Positions 23,867-37,170 of a stretch of 64,000 bases of DNA are shown piece by piece. Position 1 is the first letter of the stretch; each line of letters starts with the position of its first letter. The notes below the pieces were generated by a model. The model did not search any database. It was not told the origin of the DNA and was given only the letters and a program-made list of their open reading frames with translations. The DNA lies in the NCBI GenBank assembly GCA_903813345.2, contig CAIIXF020000002.1, positions 4,812,001 through 4,876,000 on the forward strand, read 5' to 3'. The translations under genes and the position numbers were made by a program. Source of the DNA: Owenia fusiformis (taxonomy: Eukaryota > Annelida > Polychaeta > Sabellida > Oweniidae).

Positions 23867-25015
23867 CGAAGGTCATAAGAGAACCTTTTTATTACTAAAA
23901 GGTCCTTGCTTGAAGACAATTATATTTTAGAAATGCGAATTTTGACCAAACTTTTCCCTGTTTTGATCCAGAACCCCCACCGCTGGCTAGGGGAGTGGAA
24001 TACAATAGAATGAGCCGAAAAATATTTCCAATTCATTTATAAGTTTAAAGCTTGCTACATCCATACTTTCATTCAACTTACTTTGTATCAGCTCTGTTTT
24101 GGCGGACTTTAAAACTTCAAATTCATCAAATGAAATATCCGCAATGTGCCAAAAATCAAAATAAAAAACTTGCAAAATTATCCGGTTTACAGTTTGTAGG
24201 AAATTGTCAATGTCCCCAGGTGTCAGCTAATGGACATATCCATTATATACTTACATATTATTTATATATAACACGAATCCCATTACTGTTAGTCAGTAGG
24301 CGTTGCTAGGTATGGGCAGTGACGGAAATTATGAATGCCAATTCATTATTTGTTTGTTTTTGAGTCTATCAGGGGTGGCCTCGATTTGGTTGTTTTTTCT
24401 TTTGAATAATTTGTTTTCTGTGCGAATAATAAAAATATATAAAACATCAATTTCGTTCAAAGACTTTTTTGTTCAATAAAACTCTGAAAATTTTAATCCA
24501 GCGTTTGCACTATTTTCATATTTTTGTCACGCCAAGAGGTCCTTAGAATTGAGTGTTCTTTCTGTACACCTGTGGACGAGGAGAAATTTCGCCAAAGGAA
24601 CGATAACTTGTAAGAATTCTTCAAACTTTTACATTAGGAGTCACGATATGTAAAATTCCTTTCCATCACTCTGCCAAATTAAATCGGCTTAAAATTTCAA
24701 GATGTGCGATAATTATAAAAAACGACACCAGAAAAATGTTTCAGAAGTACTTCAAGGCAATTGCCGCATCTACAAATAGAATACTGAAGTCGGCTTCTAC
24801 AGTCACCGACGAGAAGCCGGCATTTAAAAACCAGCTTGTATAAATATATTACCCATATTACATTTTTCATGAAAACAGAAAAGTCTAAAAAACTTAAATC
24901 TCAACATGTTTCAAGTTTTTTTTACAAAATTTCAAATTTCAAAAACTGTGAATTGTATTCTAATTATATAAGCATAATCGATGAAGACGATACGTTCATC
25001 AATTCAGAACAGATT

Positions 25016-26301
25016 CACGCCCGGTGATCGTGAAAATGGGACGGAGGGGGAGCAAGCAATTTCTGGTAGAAAAATGAAAAAATCTGCAAAAATTATTTTT
25101 TCAAGAAAAGGTTTATGATTTAATTGCTAAACGAATAGGCGCACGGTATGGTAAAATATGTCACGTATTCTACGAATTTTTTTTAGCCGATTCTCTTCTT
25201 AGGTATAGCATCTATTAAAAAAGGCGCAACGCCACCAACATGCAAAAGTAATGTTTTTGCTTTAAATCAAGCATCAACGGTCTACACAACCTGCAATAAA
25301 TATTTGTAAGTGACATTATCATCATAAAATTAATGACCTTAATGACTTAACAAAATACGTTTCCATACGTTGTATAAAAAATAATCGAAAATAATTAAAA
25401 TGGGACGGAGGGGGGGAGGGGACGGAGGGGGGGGGCAAAATGTCTATACGACATGATGAGAGATGTTACTTCACTTTATATCCAAATTTTCCCATTTCTC
25501 CTCAATTACAATGGCACTGGTGATCCGCTCGATTACGCTGGTTACCGAAACGGTTCGTTTTGGTAACAAAATGTCGGAACATCGCAGGTACAATTTTTCT
25601 TTTTTCCTTATTTCACGCGTTGTAGGCAGAATCCCCACGATGTTTTTTCTCACAAACGTATCAGTATCATATGTTTTAGAAAATGTACATGTTTGCGAAA
25701 AAATAGCTCAGAAGACAACAGAATCGTCGATTTGATTCCTCACTTAAGTTACATAAACGGTTTGGGTTAAAAGTGCAGATCTTAACTGTTTTTCAAAAAA
25801 CCGTTTATGTAACTTAAATGAGGAATTAAATCGACGATTCTGTCGTCTTCTGAACTATTTGTTCGCAAATATGTACATTTTCTTAAACATATGATACTGA
25901 TATACGTTTGTGAGAAAAAACGTCGTCCCATTTTAATTATTTTCGATTATTTTTTATACAACGTATGGAAACATATTTTGTAAAGTCATTAAGGTCATTA
26001 ATTTTATGATGATAATGTCACTTACAAATATTTATTGCAGGTTGTGTAGACCGTTGATGCTTGATTTAAAGCAAAAACATTGACTTTTGCACGTTGGTGG
26101 CGTTGCGCCTTTTTTAATAGATCTTATACCTAAAAAAAATTCGTAGGATACGTGACATATTTTACCATACCGTGCGCCTATTCGTTTAGCAATTAAATCA
26201 TAAACCTTTTCTTGAAAAAATAATTTTTGCAGATTTGTTCATTTTTCTACCAGAAATTGCTTGCTCCCCCCTCCGTCCCATTTTCACGATCACCGGGCGT
26301 G
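25016..26301. mobile_element. Foldback DNA transposon with G-rich blocks, copy B
   Basis: 1286 bp, with the same ends as the element at 14720-15733 (CACGCCCGGTGATCGTG and its inverse). Arms pair almost to the centre (about 25785), where AAACCGTTTATGTAACTT-type sequences face each other. The left arm has an extra G-rich segment at 25400-25435 that the right arm lacks. Flanks are AGATT (25011-25015) and AGACT (26302-26306). The empty site in units 1-3 reads CAGAACAGACTGTGCATCG, so AGACT was duplicated on insertion. No transposase reading frame. Confidence 0.9.
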
Positions 26302-26758
26302 AGACTATGCATCGTATTTCTGTGCGAAAAACGGAGAGTTCATTTTTCAAACAAATCGACTCGCTCCATTTGTCATGTAGTTTATTGTACAAGATGTAAA
26401 TGAAATGATCAATTTGTAACTACTTTGTTTGGATATACTCTAGACATTAATAAAGCTGACATTGATAGATATAACACAAAGAAAATTATAATTTAGTTTC
26501 ACACTTTTACAAAAAGTTGAAAATAAAACAGTAGGAAAATGCGAGTGTAACAAAAGGCGTTTCATAATAGTTCAACCATGATAGGTAAACACCGACACAA
26601 ACAGATTCATTATTTCATTAATTATTAGTTATAAAACGAACATTATATATTTACTGTTATAGCAATTGTTTCACGGGGATTAGTGTTAAGCATGTTTTAA
26701 AAGATGGCAGATCAGAAGGGTAGCATCACTTTATAAATCAATGTTGGAATTGCAAGGT

Positions 26759-27220
26759 CACTGTTCCACAGCTAGATGACTCTAAATCCAGTTAGCGTCA
26801 TTCAAGATGGTTGCCGAAATTATTTCGTTTTCGACAAACCTCCGATTTCAGCTAATCTAAGTTGAATCTTAATTCCAAAAGTTTCGCCATGCGAACTAAT
26901 AAATCTATGATTGTAAACAACCAAAGATAAATGCTCTAACAACCGCGATATGGGTGGGTTTTAAAGAAAACAGCTTCACTAAGAATGACTCTAACTGAAG
27001 TTGTCATCATCAACTTCAGTTAGAGTCATTCTTATTGAAGCCATTTTCTCTAATATTGCGGGTGTTTGGGCATTTATTTGTGTTTATTTACAATCATACT
27101 TTTTGGTTTGCATGGCGAAACTTTTGGAACCTTTTGAAATCGGAAGTTTGTCGAAAACGAAAGAATTTCAGCAGCCATCTTGAATGACGCAAACTGGAGT
27201 TATCAAGCTGTGGAACTGTG
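26759..27220. mobile_element. Foldback transposon, 462 bp, CAC/GTG ends
   Basis: Arms from CACTGTTCCACAGCT (left) and the inverse of CACAGTTCCACAGCT (right) meet at a 7 bp loop near 27004-27010, with 22 bp perfect pairing beside the loop. Flanks AAGGT (26754-26758) and AACGT (27221-27225) match at four of five bases. No coding capacity. Confidence 0.75.
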
Positions 27221-27322
27221 AACGTGGAGTTGAATGCTTTGAAAGTTCTCATCTGAGTAAAGTTCAAGATCTGTAATTATTACGTTTTGTACATGGCGTT
27301 GTTCTAGACTAAAAGTCTATAC

Positions 27323-27730
27323 ACAGGGTGGACCAAAACATGTTACTGATTTTAAGATGTAATAACTCATTCATTATTTGCATAATTGGGCTCAAACTTT
27401 TTGAGATGACTAAGAATTGATGTATTGTTCCAGATAAGTAGTTTTCATGTACGTCGAGCTGCGATTTTGGTGGCTGCCAATGAAATCACTATGTCCACTA
27501 TATATGTTTATCAGCAGCCTAGAATATCATGTTCTGCTTATTGACATGTCAAGATAGGTGAACATGAGCTTCGTCATGCACGCCATTCACTAAAATGGAC
27601 ATTGATTGACAGCCACCAAAATACTCAGAGTAGAACATGAAAACTACTTTTGTGAAGTTTGAGACCAATCATGTCAATGATGAATGAGTTGTCACATTTT
27701 AAATCAGTAACATTTTTTGGTCCACCTGTA
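27323..27730. mobile_element. MITE with CAGGGTGGACC ends
   Basis: Left end CAGGGTGGACCAAAACATG and right end, in reverse, CAGGTGGACCAAAAAATG extend into about 50 bp of inverted similarity. TA lies at the right border (27729-27730). The CAGGGTGG/TA style fits Tc1/mariner-type elements; this is inference. Confidence 0.7.
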
Positions 27731-30267
27731 GATTTTGTGATCAGTTTTACTTGGAGGAAGGGAGGGGGATGTTCAGACATCAAACAATCACAATTAAATA
27801 TATTCCAAATAAAACATGAAATACCTGTTTATGTTTGTTTATAGTTTGATGATTAAAAGTCATCAATTTGTCAAAATATCTGAATATACAAGTATTCGAG
27901 AAAAATCTGATATTATGAGGGTATTTCCTCAAAATAAATCGAATGCAATAATACACACAAATTATATTTTTATATTTTTATTCCCCCCCCCTTATTCTTA
28001 CAAGTTGATCAATATAGAAATAAGCAGCTAACATTTATTTCTCATTCAAATTCCCATATTTTATCAAACTCAAAAGTGTTTAACTTTCTGTAATAGCCAC
28101 AGGCGTGTACGTTACGTGGCTAGCAAACAGGGGGGGAGATCTCCCAAAGTTCAGCCTTCGTATTCGATCACGGGGTACTCATGTGCTAGATCCATATAAG
28201 GCTTACATGACCATATAGGAATCCAGAAGATTCTGGCTAGCAAATGTGGATTCAAACATGGTCGAAAGCCCATGATTCAAGGTAAATTGACCAGCAATCA
28301 GATCATTAATTCTCCTTGGTCCTTTGAATTGTATTGGAATACACGTGCAGAAAGGGAAATTTTAGATTAGAATAATGTTAGTACAATAATTGAATACCAA
28401 AAACAATTCATATATTACAAATACTTGTCTTGTACTGCAAATAAAGCACACCCTGTGATTGACTTAAATCAAACAATATCAAATTAAATAAACTTGTTTT
28501 TATAGATCACAAATGTGTTAATATTATTTGCTAAAGGAAGCGATCCATTTAGAAATTAGATGATAGATTGATTAAATTGATATTTGCATATTCTTTGGTT
28601 ACGTTTATAAACCACTTGAGTAGAGATCAGCCGTCTCAATTAGTTGAATCATATAGGGTTTCTTTTTCTGCCATTTTGAACTCTCGAACCAGTCTAGACT
28701 TTTTGTGTGTATTGCGACAGTGTTTTTGAGGTTTTCTAGGGATGCTGATACTTAAATAGGCTTCTGTCTCCTTTGGTGATATATGAAACCCCGATATCAT
28801 AAACGACCACTTGATACGTATGTTACGCAAGGCCGGAATAAGGTGGAGGAACTTCTAATGAGCTACCAGGGACTAAATCGCGGCGCAAAATAAGCTTTTA
28901 TAACAATAATCTACTATATTACTTGTACTACGGTAAAAATCATTGTTTTTCTCAGATATCTTTTATCCTTCTTGTATAGAGGGAACTTCTTACGACTAAA
29001 ATTGTTTGGAATATTTTGGAAAGAACACAGATCTTGGTCCTATGCCAGCTCTGAGTTCAGGACCGACGCACCAAGTACACTCCCCACCATAAGTTTGGCA
29101 AACTATGTTATTTGACCAATCAGCGATGATGGCCATATCAATATGATCTCCCATTTGGTGTCCATCTTTGAACGCTGGGTCTTTTCCTCCTCTTATGGTC
29201 TATGCTTAAGAGGCCCCAGGCTGATAGAGCATTCATACGTGTAAACAAACTGGATGGAATCAATATTGAATTGTCAATGCAAATTATTGAAATAGTAAAG
29301 TAAATGTTTTTAAGTGCGAAAAGTGAAAGTCAAGGCTCAGAAAGCCCCAGGCTGTTAGTGTATCTTTACATATAAATACAAGAGAAACAGAATCAATTAT
29401 TGAAAAAACAGTGCAAATCTGTTTCCGTAACTAAATGTAAATGCGTTTTAAAATGTAGTTATATGATTTTTTACCGAAACTGCAAGTCAAAATTAAAAAA
29501 CAACATCTTGTTTCGAACCACTTCGACAAAGTGAGAAATATCAAAAATATGAAAGTATCTGATTTTTGAGAGAGATATTGATTAGAGTATGCCCGATCCC
29601 AGAGTTATTTTAAATTCGGGTAAGCCTACACATTTGTAAAAACATCCGTGTGGTTTCAAATGGATGAAATATTTACTTGGTATCTTTCGAGACAGGTGTT
29701 GCTTTTGGTTGCATCAATTCAACGAACGGGCAAGTTACATAGAAAATCTATTATTGGTAATGTTATAACTCTTCACATTTGATAGCAATTTTATGAATTG
29801 GATTAATATTCTAAAGGCAAATCCATTGTTGTAATTTAATAAGCATTTCACGCAAAATTAGAAAAATATAATGAACTAGAAATTAAAAATAAGATTTATT
29901 GAAGTTGGAACCGTATTTCAAGCCAGATTCAAACTCCTTTATGCCAGAAAAGGCTAATGAAACATTTCAAGAGTGTACCCCGAGGTCCAGAATCTACGAA
30001 ACTCTCCCCTACTTTTAAAAGGTTGTTCTTTGTCTCAATATATTTTTTTATAGTATAAACTTTATTGAAGTAAAGTCAATACATTTTCGGCCACCAATCG
30101 AAATGTCTCAATATCAAAGGTTGATAATACAAAAGTCACATTTATAGGTCATTGTATGTAGATTAAAGGACAAAACATAAACATAAGCCAAGTATCTCAA
30201 AGGTTCAATTTATGATTTGTTATATAGGTTACTCAAAACGAAAGATTGCAAGGTCATCCAATAGACA
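27731..30267. other. Gene-free DNA with scattered repeat ends
   Basis: No gene is supported. A lone Tc1/mariner-like end (TACACTCCCCACCATAAGTT) is at 29078-29110. Sequence near 30045-30180 resembles the A-rich 3' end of a non-LTR element on the minus strand, but no reading frame backs this. Confidence 0.45.
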
Positions 30268-30728
30268 AAATAAAGTAGAAATAATCTTGATTTACGTCAT
30301 CGACAATTCAAAATTTAGTAAAAGTTATATCATATTTAAAATCTACGTGTAAAAGTACATCTATAGAGATGTGTCTTTAACAAGTGGTTATCAACTTTAG
30401 AAATTTAATTTTCTTTGAAAAAGTGACTTGTAGGTCGGGAGATTCCCACATTGTCCCGAAATCCCTTGGGAAAGTAGAGCTAGTAGAGATACAAAATCAC
30501 AAAGAGTGAAATGTCTTCTAATATTGGACAGATAATATTTTCTTTAACTGGACATATTCTTATTTGTATAACTATCAGATACATAAGGGTAATAGGAACC
30601 ACCACTAAAACTGATGAATATTTAAGTTTAAGGGAACTTTCTAATACCCTGCCATGTTATCTACCCCGAATCAGCCACCCGGTGGTGAAAATGGTAAACT
30701 AACTACTCGCATCTCGGTAATTGGGCCT
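30268..30728 (+). mobile_element. Dispersed MITE, copy A
   Basis: Matches 46617-47056 in reverse orientation over about 440 bp, including the CCGAATCAGCCACC and CTACTCGCATCT blocks. The right end is well kept and the left end is truncated. Confidence 0.65.
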
Positions 30729-31382
30729 ATTGAAGTTGAAAGATCAGATCAAAGGTTTAATTCACAAACGCCCCAGACCTATCTCTACTTTCTCAGGGGA
30801 TTTCGGGACAACAACGTAGCACCATTATGGTGAATTAAGTTCTAATTGAACTCGAAGAGGCCGGACATGATCAGGTCCACATGACATTTGATGATTCTGA
30901 CATCGTAATTGAAAGATGACGATCTTTTTTCAATCTTGCGCAACTATATTCCCATTTGTATTACGTTTTAATCACTCGGTCCACCGTGAAATTAGGCTGG
31001 AATTGAATACCAATGATTAGATATTGGCAAAATGATGTCCTGATCCGAAGATAGCTGAGCCAAAAAGGGGCCAAAGGGAGAAGTAATGAGATTATTAATG
31101 TATACATCGTATCATGCAGGAACGAGCGTTTGAGTAGGTTAGATAGACTTGGATTACATTGGCCTTTGGTATTGAATTGACACATTGCACCCTCTGTACG
31201 ATTTCTGGTAATTACTTGATAGGTTGCGACTTTTATCACCTCTGTCCACTTTTTATAATCACTAGATCCATGCATTCTGATACTCAAAGCATCTCTCTCT
31301 GTTGCATCGCAGATGCTGGCTTACCACGATGAGATAGTTGGACTATTGTGCTACTAGAAACTTACTTAATGTCTCATCCGCT
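30729..31382. other. Gene-free stretch
   Basis: Nothing recognisable was found. A 108-codon frame on minus (30961-31287) has no visible domain. Confidence 0.4.
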
Positions 31383-32905
31383 TTAATATCAATGTTTACT
31401 TAGATCACTTGATACAAAGTATATACCAGCAATAAGACCCCTTTAAATACCACTTGATACTCAAGTCATTTGATACCAATTGGATAGCTGCCCCTTTGAT
31501 TATCACTGTATACCTGGGCCACTTGATACAAAGTACGAACTAGAAATACATCCCCTATAAATACCACTTGATACAAAGTACAAACTAGATACACGCTCCC
31601 TTTAAATACCACTTGATACTCAGGTCATTTGATACCAATTGGATAGCTGCCCCTTTGATTATCACTGTATACCTGGGCCACTTGATACAAAGTACGAACT
31701 AGAAATATACCCCCTTCAAATACCACTTGATACAAAGTACAAACTAGATACACGCTCCCTTTAAATACCACTTGATACTCAGGTCATTTGATACCAATTG
31801 GATAGCTGCCCCTTTGATTATCACTGTATACCTGGGCCACTTGATACAAAGTACGAACTTGAAATATATCCCCTTCAAATACCACTTGATACAAAGTACA
31901 AACTAGATACACGCTCTCTTTAAATACCACTTGATACTCAGGTCATTTGATACCAATTGGATAGCTGCCCCTTTGATTATCACTGTATACCTGGGCCACT
32001 TGATACAAAGTACGAACTAGAAATATACCCCCTTCAAATACCACTTGATACAAAGTACAAACTAGATACACGCTCTCTTTAAATACCACTTGATACTCGG
32101 GTCATTTGATACCAATTGGATAGCTGCCCCTTTGATTATCACTGTATACCTGGGCCACTTGATACAAAGTACGAACTAGAAATATACCCCCTTCAAATAC
32201 CACTTGATACAAAGTACAAACTAGATACGTGCCCCCTTTAAATATCACTTGATACTCAGGCCATTTGATACCAATTGGATAGCTGCCCCTTTGATTATCA
32301 CTGTATACCTGGGCCACTTGATACAAAGTACGAACTTGAAATATATCCCCTTCAAATACCACTTGATACAAAGTACAAACTAGATACACGCTCTCTTTAA
32401 ATACCACTTGATACTCAGGTCATTTGATACCAATTGGATAGCTGCCCCTTTGATTATCACTGTATACCTGGGCCACTTGATACAAAGTACGAACTTGAAA
32501 TATATCCCCTTCAAATACCACTTGATACAAAGTACAAACTAGATACACGCTCTCTTTAAATACCACTTGATACTCAGGTCATTTGATACCAATTGGATAG
32601 CTGCCCCTTTGATTATCACTGTATACCTGGGCCACTTGATACAAAGTACGAACTAGAAATATACCCCCTTCAAATACCACTTGATACAAAGTACAAACTA
32701 GATACACGCTCTCTTTAAATACCACTTGATACTCGGGTCATTTGATACCAATTGGATAGCTGCCCCTTTGATTATCACTGTATACCTTGGCCACTTGATA
32801 CAAAGTACGAACTAGAAATATACCCCCTTCAAATACCACTTGATACAAAGTACAAACTAGATACGTGCCCCCTTTAAATATCACTTGATACTCGGGTCAT
32901 TTGTA
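31383..32905. repeat. 159 bp satellite (~9.5 units)
   Basis: The block GGATAGCTGCCCCTTTGATT recurs exactly every 159 bp (31482, 31641, 31800 and so on to about 32754). Each unit contains related sub-blocks built on CACTTGATACAAAGTAC. Variant bases repeat every four units (636 bp; 31855-32173 against 32491-32809). Since 159 is a multiple of three, an apparent 101-codon frame at 32102-32407 is only a product of the repeat. Confidence 0.92.
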
Positions 32906-35900
32906 ATACATGCCCCTTTTAATATCACTACCTAGGTTAACTGATTTAATATATGGGCCAACTGATACACTATACTCAATGAATGGATACCTGATCCGTA
33001 TAATGTGTTACGGTTTGTTTGTACAAGAGCGTAGGCTTTTTACGTTGATAGAAATCCGTCAACAATGATTTTTACGCTGTTTGATCATTAATTTTGTTAA
33101 CATCTTTGATGAGTAAATCAATGAATGATGGTTTATCTTTTGCTTTATATCATCACGAGTTCTGTCAGTTGTAAAACAATTATCGAGTTTTCGATACACC
33201 GGATTCTACGAGCATTGAATCTTGGTTTCTTAAAATCACCGACGTTTACAGAAAACGTATGAATTGCTTTTCCGGGCGTTGAATAGAGTATATCAGTTTT
33301 TTGCACCTACTTATTTTCGTGCATCCTCCAAAACAGCGATTGAAGGCCACAGGACTAAGCCAAACATGTAGGCGGACAGAGGGACGGACTGCTTGTTATA
33401 AACCTCCCACTCGAACCCATTTGCTTGGAAAATGAATACTGAAGTAAATTAATGTGAAAGGATATTTAGACAACCAACCTTTCATAATCCGTAATAAATT
33501 ACGACATTGATGATCCAATAATGCCCATATAAGGCTACATAAATATAACAATAATGCCCATATAAGGCCATATAAGTATTTCTAATCGGCGGAACTCTTT
33601 GAGACAGAGTCGTTTAAGTACTGCTTGATAGTGATTGATGAGCCTCCGAGTTAACAAATAATCCCTCGGCGACATTTTCTGACATGTGATCATTGGCTTA
33701 ACCAATATAAACGGACAGTGAAATAATTTTCAACGAAGAAAAGTCGATTATGGTCAAATTTTGTTGGAACAATATTTTATTTCAAACGACATTGAACCAA
33801 TGGATTCAATTATTACCTTGCAAGATAAATGGCATGAAATTGATAGATCAGAGTTAAATATTTGATTTTCTAGATATGGGACATGAATGACGGTCGATCA
33901 AAGTGAGCGTGATTAGAATTCCTTAAATAATATCTTCAATTTTACAGGGATCATAGATATCCAATGAAATCCAGTATATGCTTTTTGTCCCTTGTAGTAA
34001 TAGGCGATACTAATAAATGATGCCCATTTTTGTAACTTTTGACGCTCGGAAGATAGACGCCCTGAATGTCAAGGCACAAAAAGTATCCACGAAATATCGT
34101 ATTTCATCGGATAACTCCTAAAAAGTGCGATTAAGTTTCTTATCTTCTAGATTTGGTCAATGGATAGCCAGATATACATGTACAGAACTGATTAAAGAGA
34201 CAATATATTATCTCTAGTAGAACAAGGTAATGCCAGTGTTTTATGAGGTTTAATTCCACCGTGGTTTGCCTCTCGTTTAATAGAATCTAATACCAAGTGA
34301 CAAGTGATAATCTTCCACCGTTTGTTCTTTGTAACCGCCCTGATATGAACCGCACATGTCTAAAATATATCATCATTGAATTGTCATGCGTGAACCTAAT
34401 CCACTCTATCTTTTTTGATCCAAAAGGGTTTTTGTCAGGTCATCTCTCATCCCATGCGGAATCTACTACCCACGGGCACGATTGCACTGAACGAAATGCT
34501 AGGAGAAGGTTGTCGGGCGTATCTGTCGGGCGTGAACCCAATCAATTTTCCGTTTCTCTTTTTCTCCCCGGGGGCCCTCTCATTCCAAATGGATTCCTCG
34601 TTGTCCTTCCTATGAAATACTGTATAGAGGCGACGGTAGGTTCTCCTATCGATGTCTAGCACTTCGGGAAAGATTTAAGCAAGGGGCACCAAGATAGGAT
34701 GTATATTCTACAAAAGAAGGGTGTAATTTGATGACATCAACTTCAACACGACTGCGTACTTTATTTCTTTCTAATATCACTATTTTTACATCATTTTCGG
34801 TTTCATGATCACTCCGATATTTTATTCACGTACATCCATTTCTGAAATCACACGGGAAAACAAAATTATGCTATATTTAATTAAGACAAATGAAAATGTT
34901 GATTGAACATTTTAGTTGGAAATATTCTGGTGCAGAAATATGGAAATGAATGAAAACGATGAATTGTTCACATAGCAACTGAAAGGTACACTCCCCTCCA
35001 TTAGTTTGGGAAAAAATCCGGTTACAAATTACAATTGAACTGCCCTTATAGCTCGATGGAAATTTTAATAATCGTAGAATGCTCACAAGCTTTGTCCACT
35101 ATTTGGTTTCTATACTTCTCTACTTCTTCTAAGTTAGCATCAACCCTAGGAGTAAACAATATTTGAGCCTGGCCATAGGAAAACCGGTCTTATCACAAAA
35201 ATTAAAATTGTTCTACAGAGCCAAAATTGTGCCCAAGATTAAGAGGGAAATGTGCTAAATTCAAATCCGACATTTTGGTCTATATATGCAAGGAAAAATT
35301 ATTAAAACAAAAGTTATGGCTCATTCGATAGGTCTCTTTGTGCTTTTTAAGATAAACAAAAAATAAGAATATTGAAAAGACCCCTTTCCTGTGGCCTGGC
35401 TCATTTCTTTAAAACAAAGCGATAGGCCAAAAGGTCCAACGTGACTGATGTTCTTTAATATTCATTATAATACAGATAGTTCTATTTATAAAGATAGTAA
35501 TCATGCAATACTTTCCCCGGGCATTGCATCCTTCCGAGCTGTCAGAATCAATGTGTATCTTCTTGTTATTATTGTCGATTGTAATCAAGTTAAACTTGGA
35601 GCGACCAAAATAATTTCAAAGTCGATTAAACACGGACACTGCTATATCGAAAAATGATAAAAATTCATTTGAAACAATACTTAGTGTTTTTTACATGCAA
35701 GTGGTGGATTTTGGTAAAGCACGCGAGCATGAAATGTTACGAGGAAATACAAAAAAAATTCGCACAGATTATTGAAGTGCTTCCAACCAACGAAACCTAT
35801 CTGATGCTGAACATATTTAACGATATACAAACTGTTTAATCAAGTTACCTTTGCTACCTTACCTGCAAAACGTTCGTTTAATGTTTTATTAATGGTTTTC

Positions 35901-36130
35901 AGAGATACCAGAATTGTAATAGATCTTTTTAATTTAACCCGGATTTAGAGGTAGGTATAAATCTAATGATGAAAGCACATCGTGTGGTGATAACCAGCTT
36001 GACTGAGATGTGATTTAGGACATACCTGAGCGATAGTAGTTTGTAAATGGTAAACTAACCTATGCAATTAAAGGGAGCATCAGAGATAGTGTGGACGTGT
36101 TTGTCAATTTTTTTTCAATAATGTAGATAA
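32906..36130. other. Gene-free stretch
   Basis: No gene is supported. The frames at 34297-34659 (plus) and 34447-34662 (minus) overlap in a GC-richer patch with no recognisable domain. A Tc1/mariner-like end (ACACTCCCCTCCATTAGTTT) lies near 34988. Confidence 0.4.
33526..33567. promoter_or_regulatory. Two CArG-type boxes in a short duplication
   Basis: CCATATAAGG, an exact fit to the SRF/MADS consensus CC(A/T)6GG, occurs at 33526-33535 and 33558-33567. The copies are 32 bp apart and embedded in a local duplication of TAATGCCCATATAAGGC. Function is unknown. Confidence 0.35.
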
Positions 36131-36361
36131 CAGGGTGCTCCAAAAATTGGGCAATCAGATATGTGATTTTTAAGAGAAAGTGTATGCACCAAATGTCATG
36201 GGAATTAATGCCCAACTAAATTACTCATCTTTTGGAATAGGTCTATGTTACACATGGTCCATCTATAGATATGTCTATAGATCTATTGATATGTCATCTT
36301 AGATATTCTCCCAGGGATATTCTCAAGAATGATGGAGTGTCGCATTTTATGGCACTCCCTG
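36131..36361. mobile_element. MITE with CAGGGTGCTCC / GGCACTCCCTG ends
   Basis: Short imperfect inverted ends, with TA at the right border. A related end (GGGACACCCTGTA) lies at about 36578-36590, so the true right end could be that one. Confidence 0.5.
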
Positions 36362-36932
36362 TATAGTAGTAGTACCAAAATCTTTTCGACTGCTCATTTT
36401 ATTTATTTCTATGCCAATTTCCCAACTTTTCGCTCTTACCAGACATCGCCAGGGTATAAACAAGCAAGGAAATATACATATATATCAATGTAACTTTGGA
36501 TAAGCTTTAAAATGATATATGACACATACTATGAGGACACTGGAATATGTCTGCCTAGGGGGGGGGCATACTTTCGGGACACCCTGTAGATTGAGATAGG
36601 ATTAAGTACATAATATATGTCAGTGTCGTGCGTCCATACAGGGGAAACAGTTCTAGTCCAGTTGTTCCAGCAATTATCTAAGTGGTTGACGATAAAATGT
36701 TATCACGCAATATCAATCTGCCCGCCCCCGAGAATGATGAGATAATTAAGTAAGTCTGTAATCTGTATGTAGTTCCTGTGATTCAGGTATCGCTATCATT
36801 TTATAGCGTGCCTCAAGTTCTTTAGAATCCGAGGATTCATATTTCATCAACATGATTAAAAGGAATATGTATCTTTCTACTCATGTACTCAAAAGGGAAT
36901 TTAGATTGTTCTGTATACTAGTAATAAGTTAA

Positions 36933-37170
36933 CGTAGACAAGATGTCTTCATATTCATTAGCATTATTAAAAGGGATATGTATCTCCTTGGTCTAACTTT
37001 ACGTGCACATTAGTTAACGTAGACAAGATGACTTCATATTCATTATTAAAGGGATATGTATCTCCTTGGTCTAACCTTACGTGCACATTAGTTAACGTAG
37101 ACAAGATGACTTCATATTCATTAGCATCATTAAAATGGATATGTATTTCTCTACTTATGAACTAAAAATA
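36933..37170. repeat. ~80 bp tandem repeat, three copies
   Basis: The block beginning CGTAGACAAGATG recurs at 36933, 37018 and 37096 (spacing 85 then 78 bp), followed by TTCATATTCATTA and GGGATATGTATCTCC. Confidence 0.8.

Larger units (their letters stand above)
23437..26640. repeat. Partial tandem unit 4, right end of the array
   Basis: Homologous to the 5' flank of the other units but more diverged after about 23660, and disrupted by a SINE (23680-23866) and a foldback element (25016-26301). Homology ends near 26640, matching about 11390 of unit 2, so the minisatellite and a further gene are absent. This is the right boundary of the array. Confidence 0.75.

Noticed and set aside
23563-23919. 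118-residue protein, or a tRNA gene at 23768-23821
   Set aside because: The frame is the SINE read through; the tRNA-like part has promoter boxes but stems do not pair.
32102-32407. 101-residue minus-strand protein
   Set aside because: It is a direct reading of the 159 bp satellite, which is a multiple of three, with no start or domain of its own.
34297-34662. Coding gene in the GC-richer patch (120 and 71 residue frames)
   Set aside because: Opposite-strand frames overlap fully, there is no domain, no splice context and low-complexity proline/serine content.
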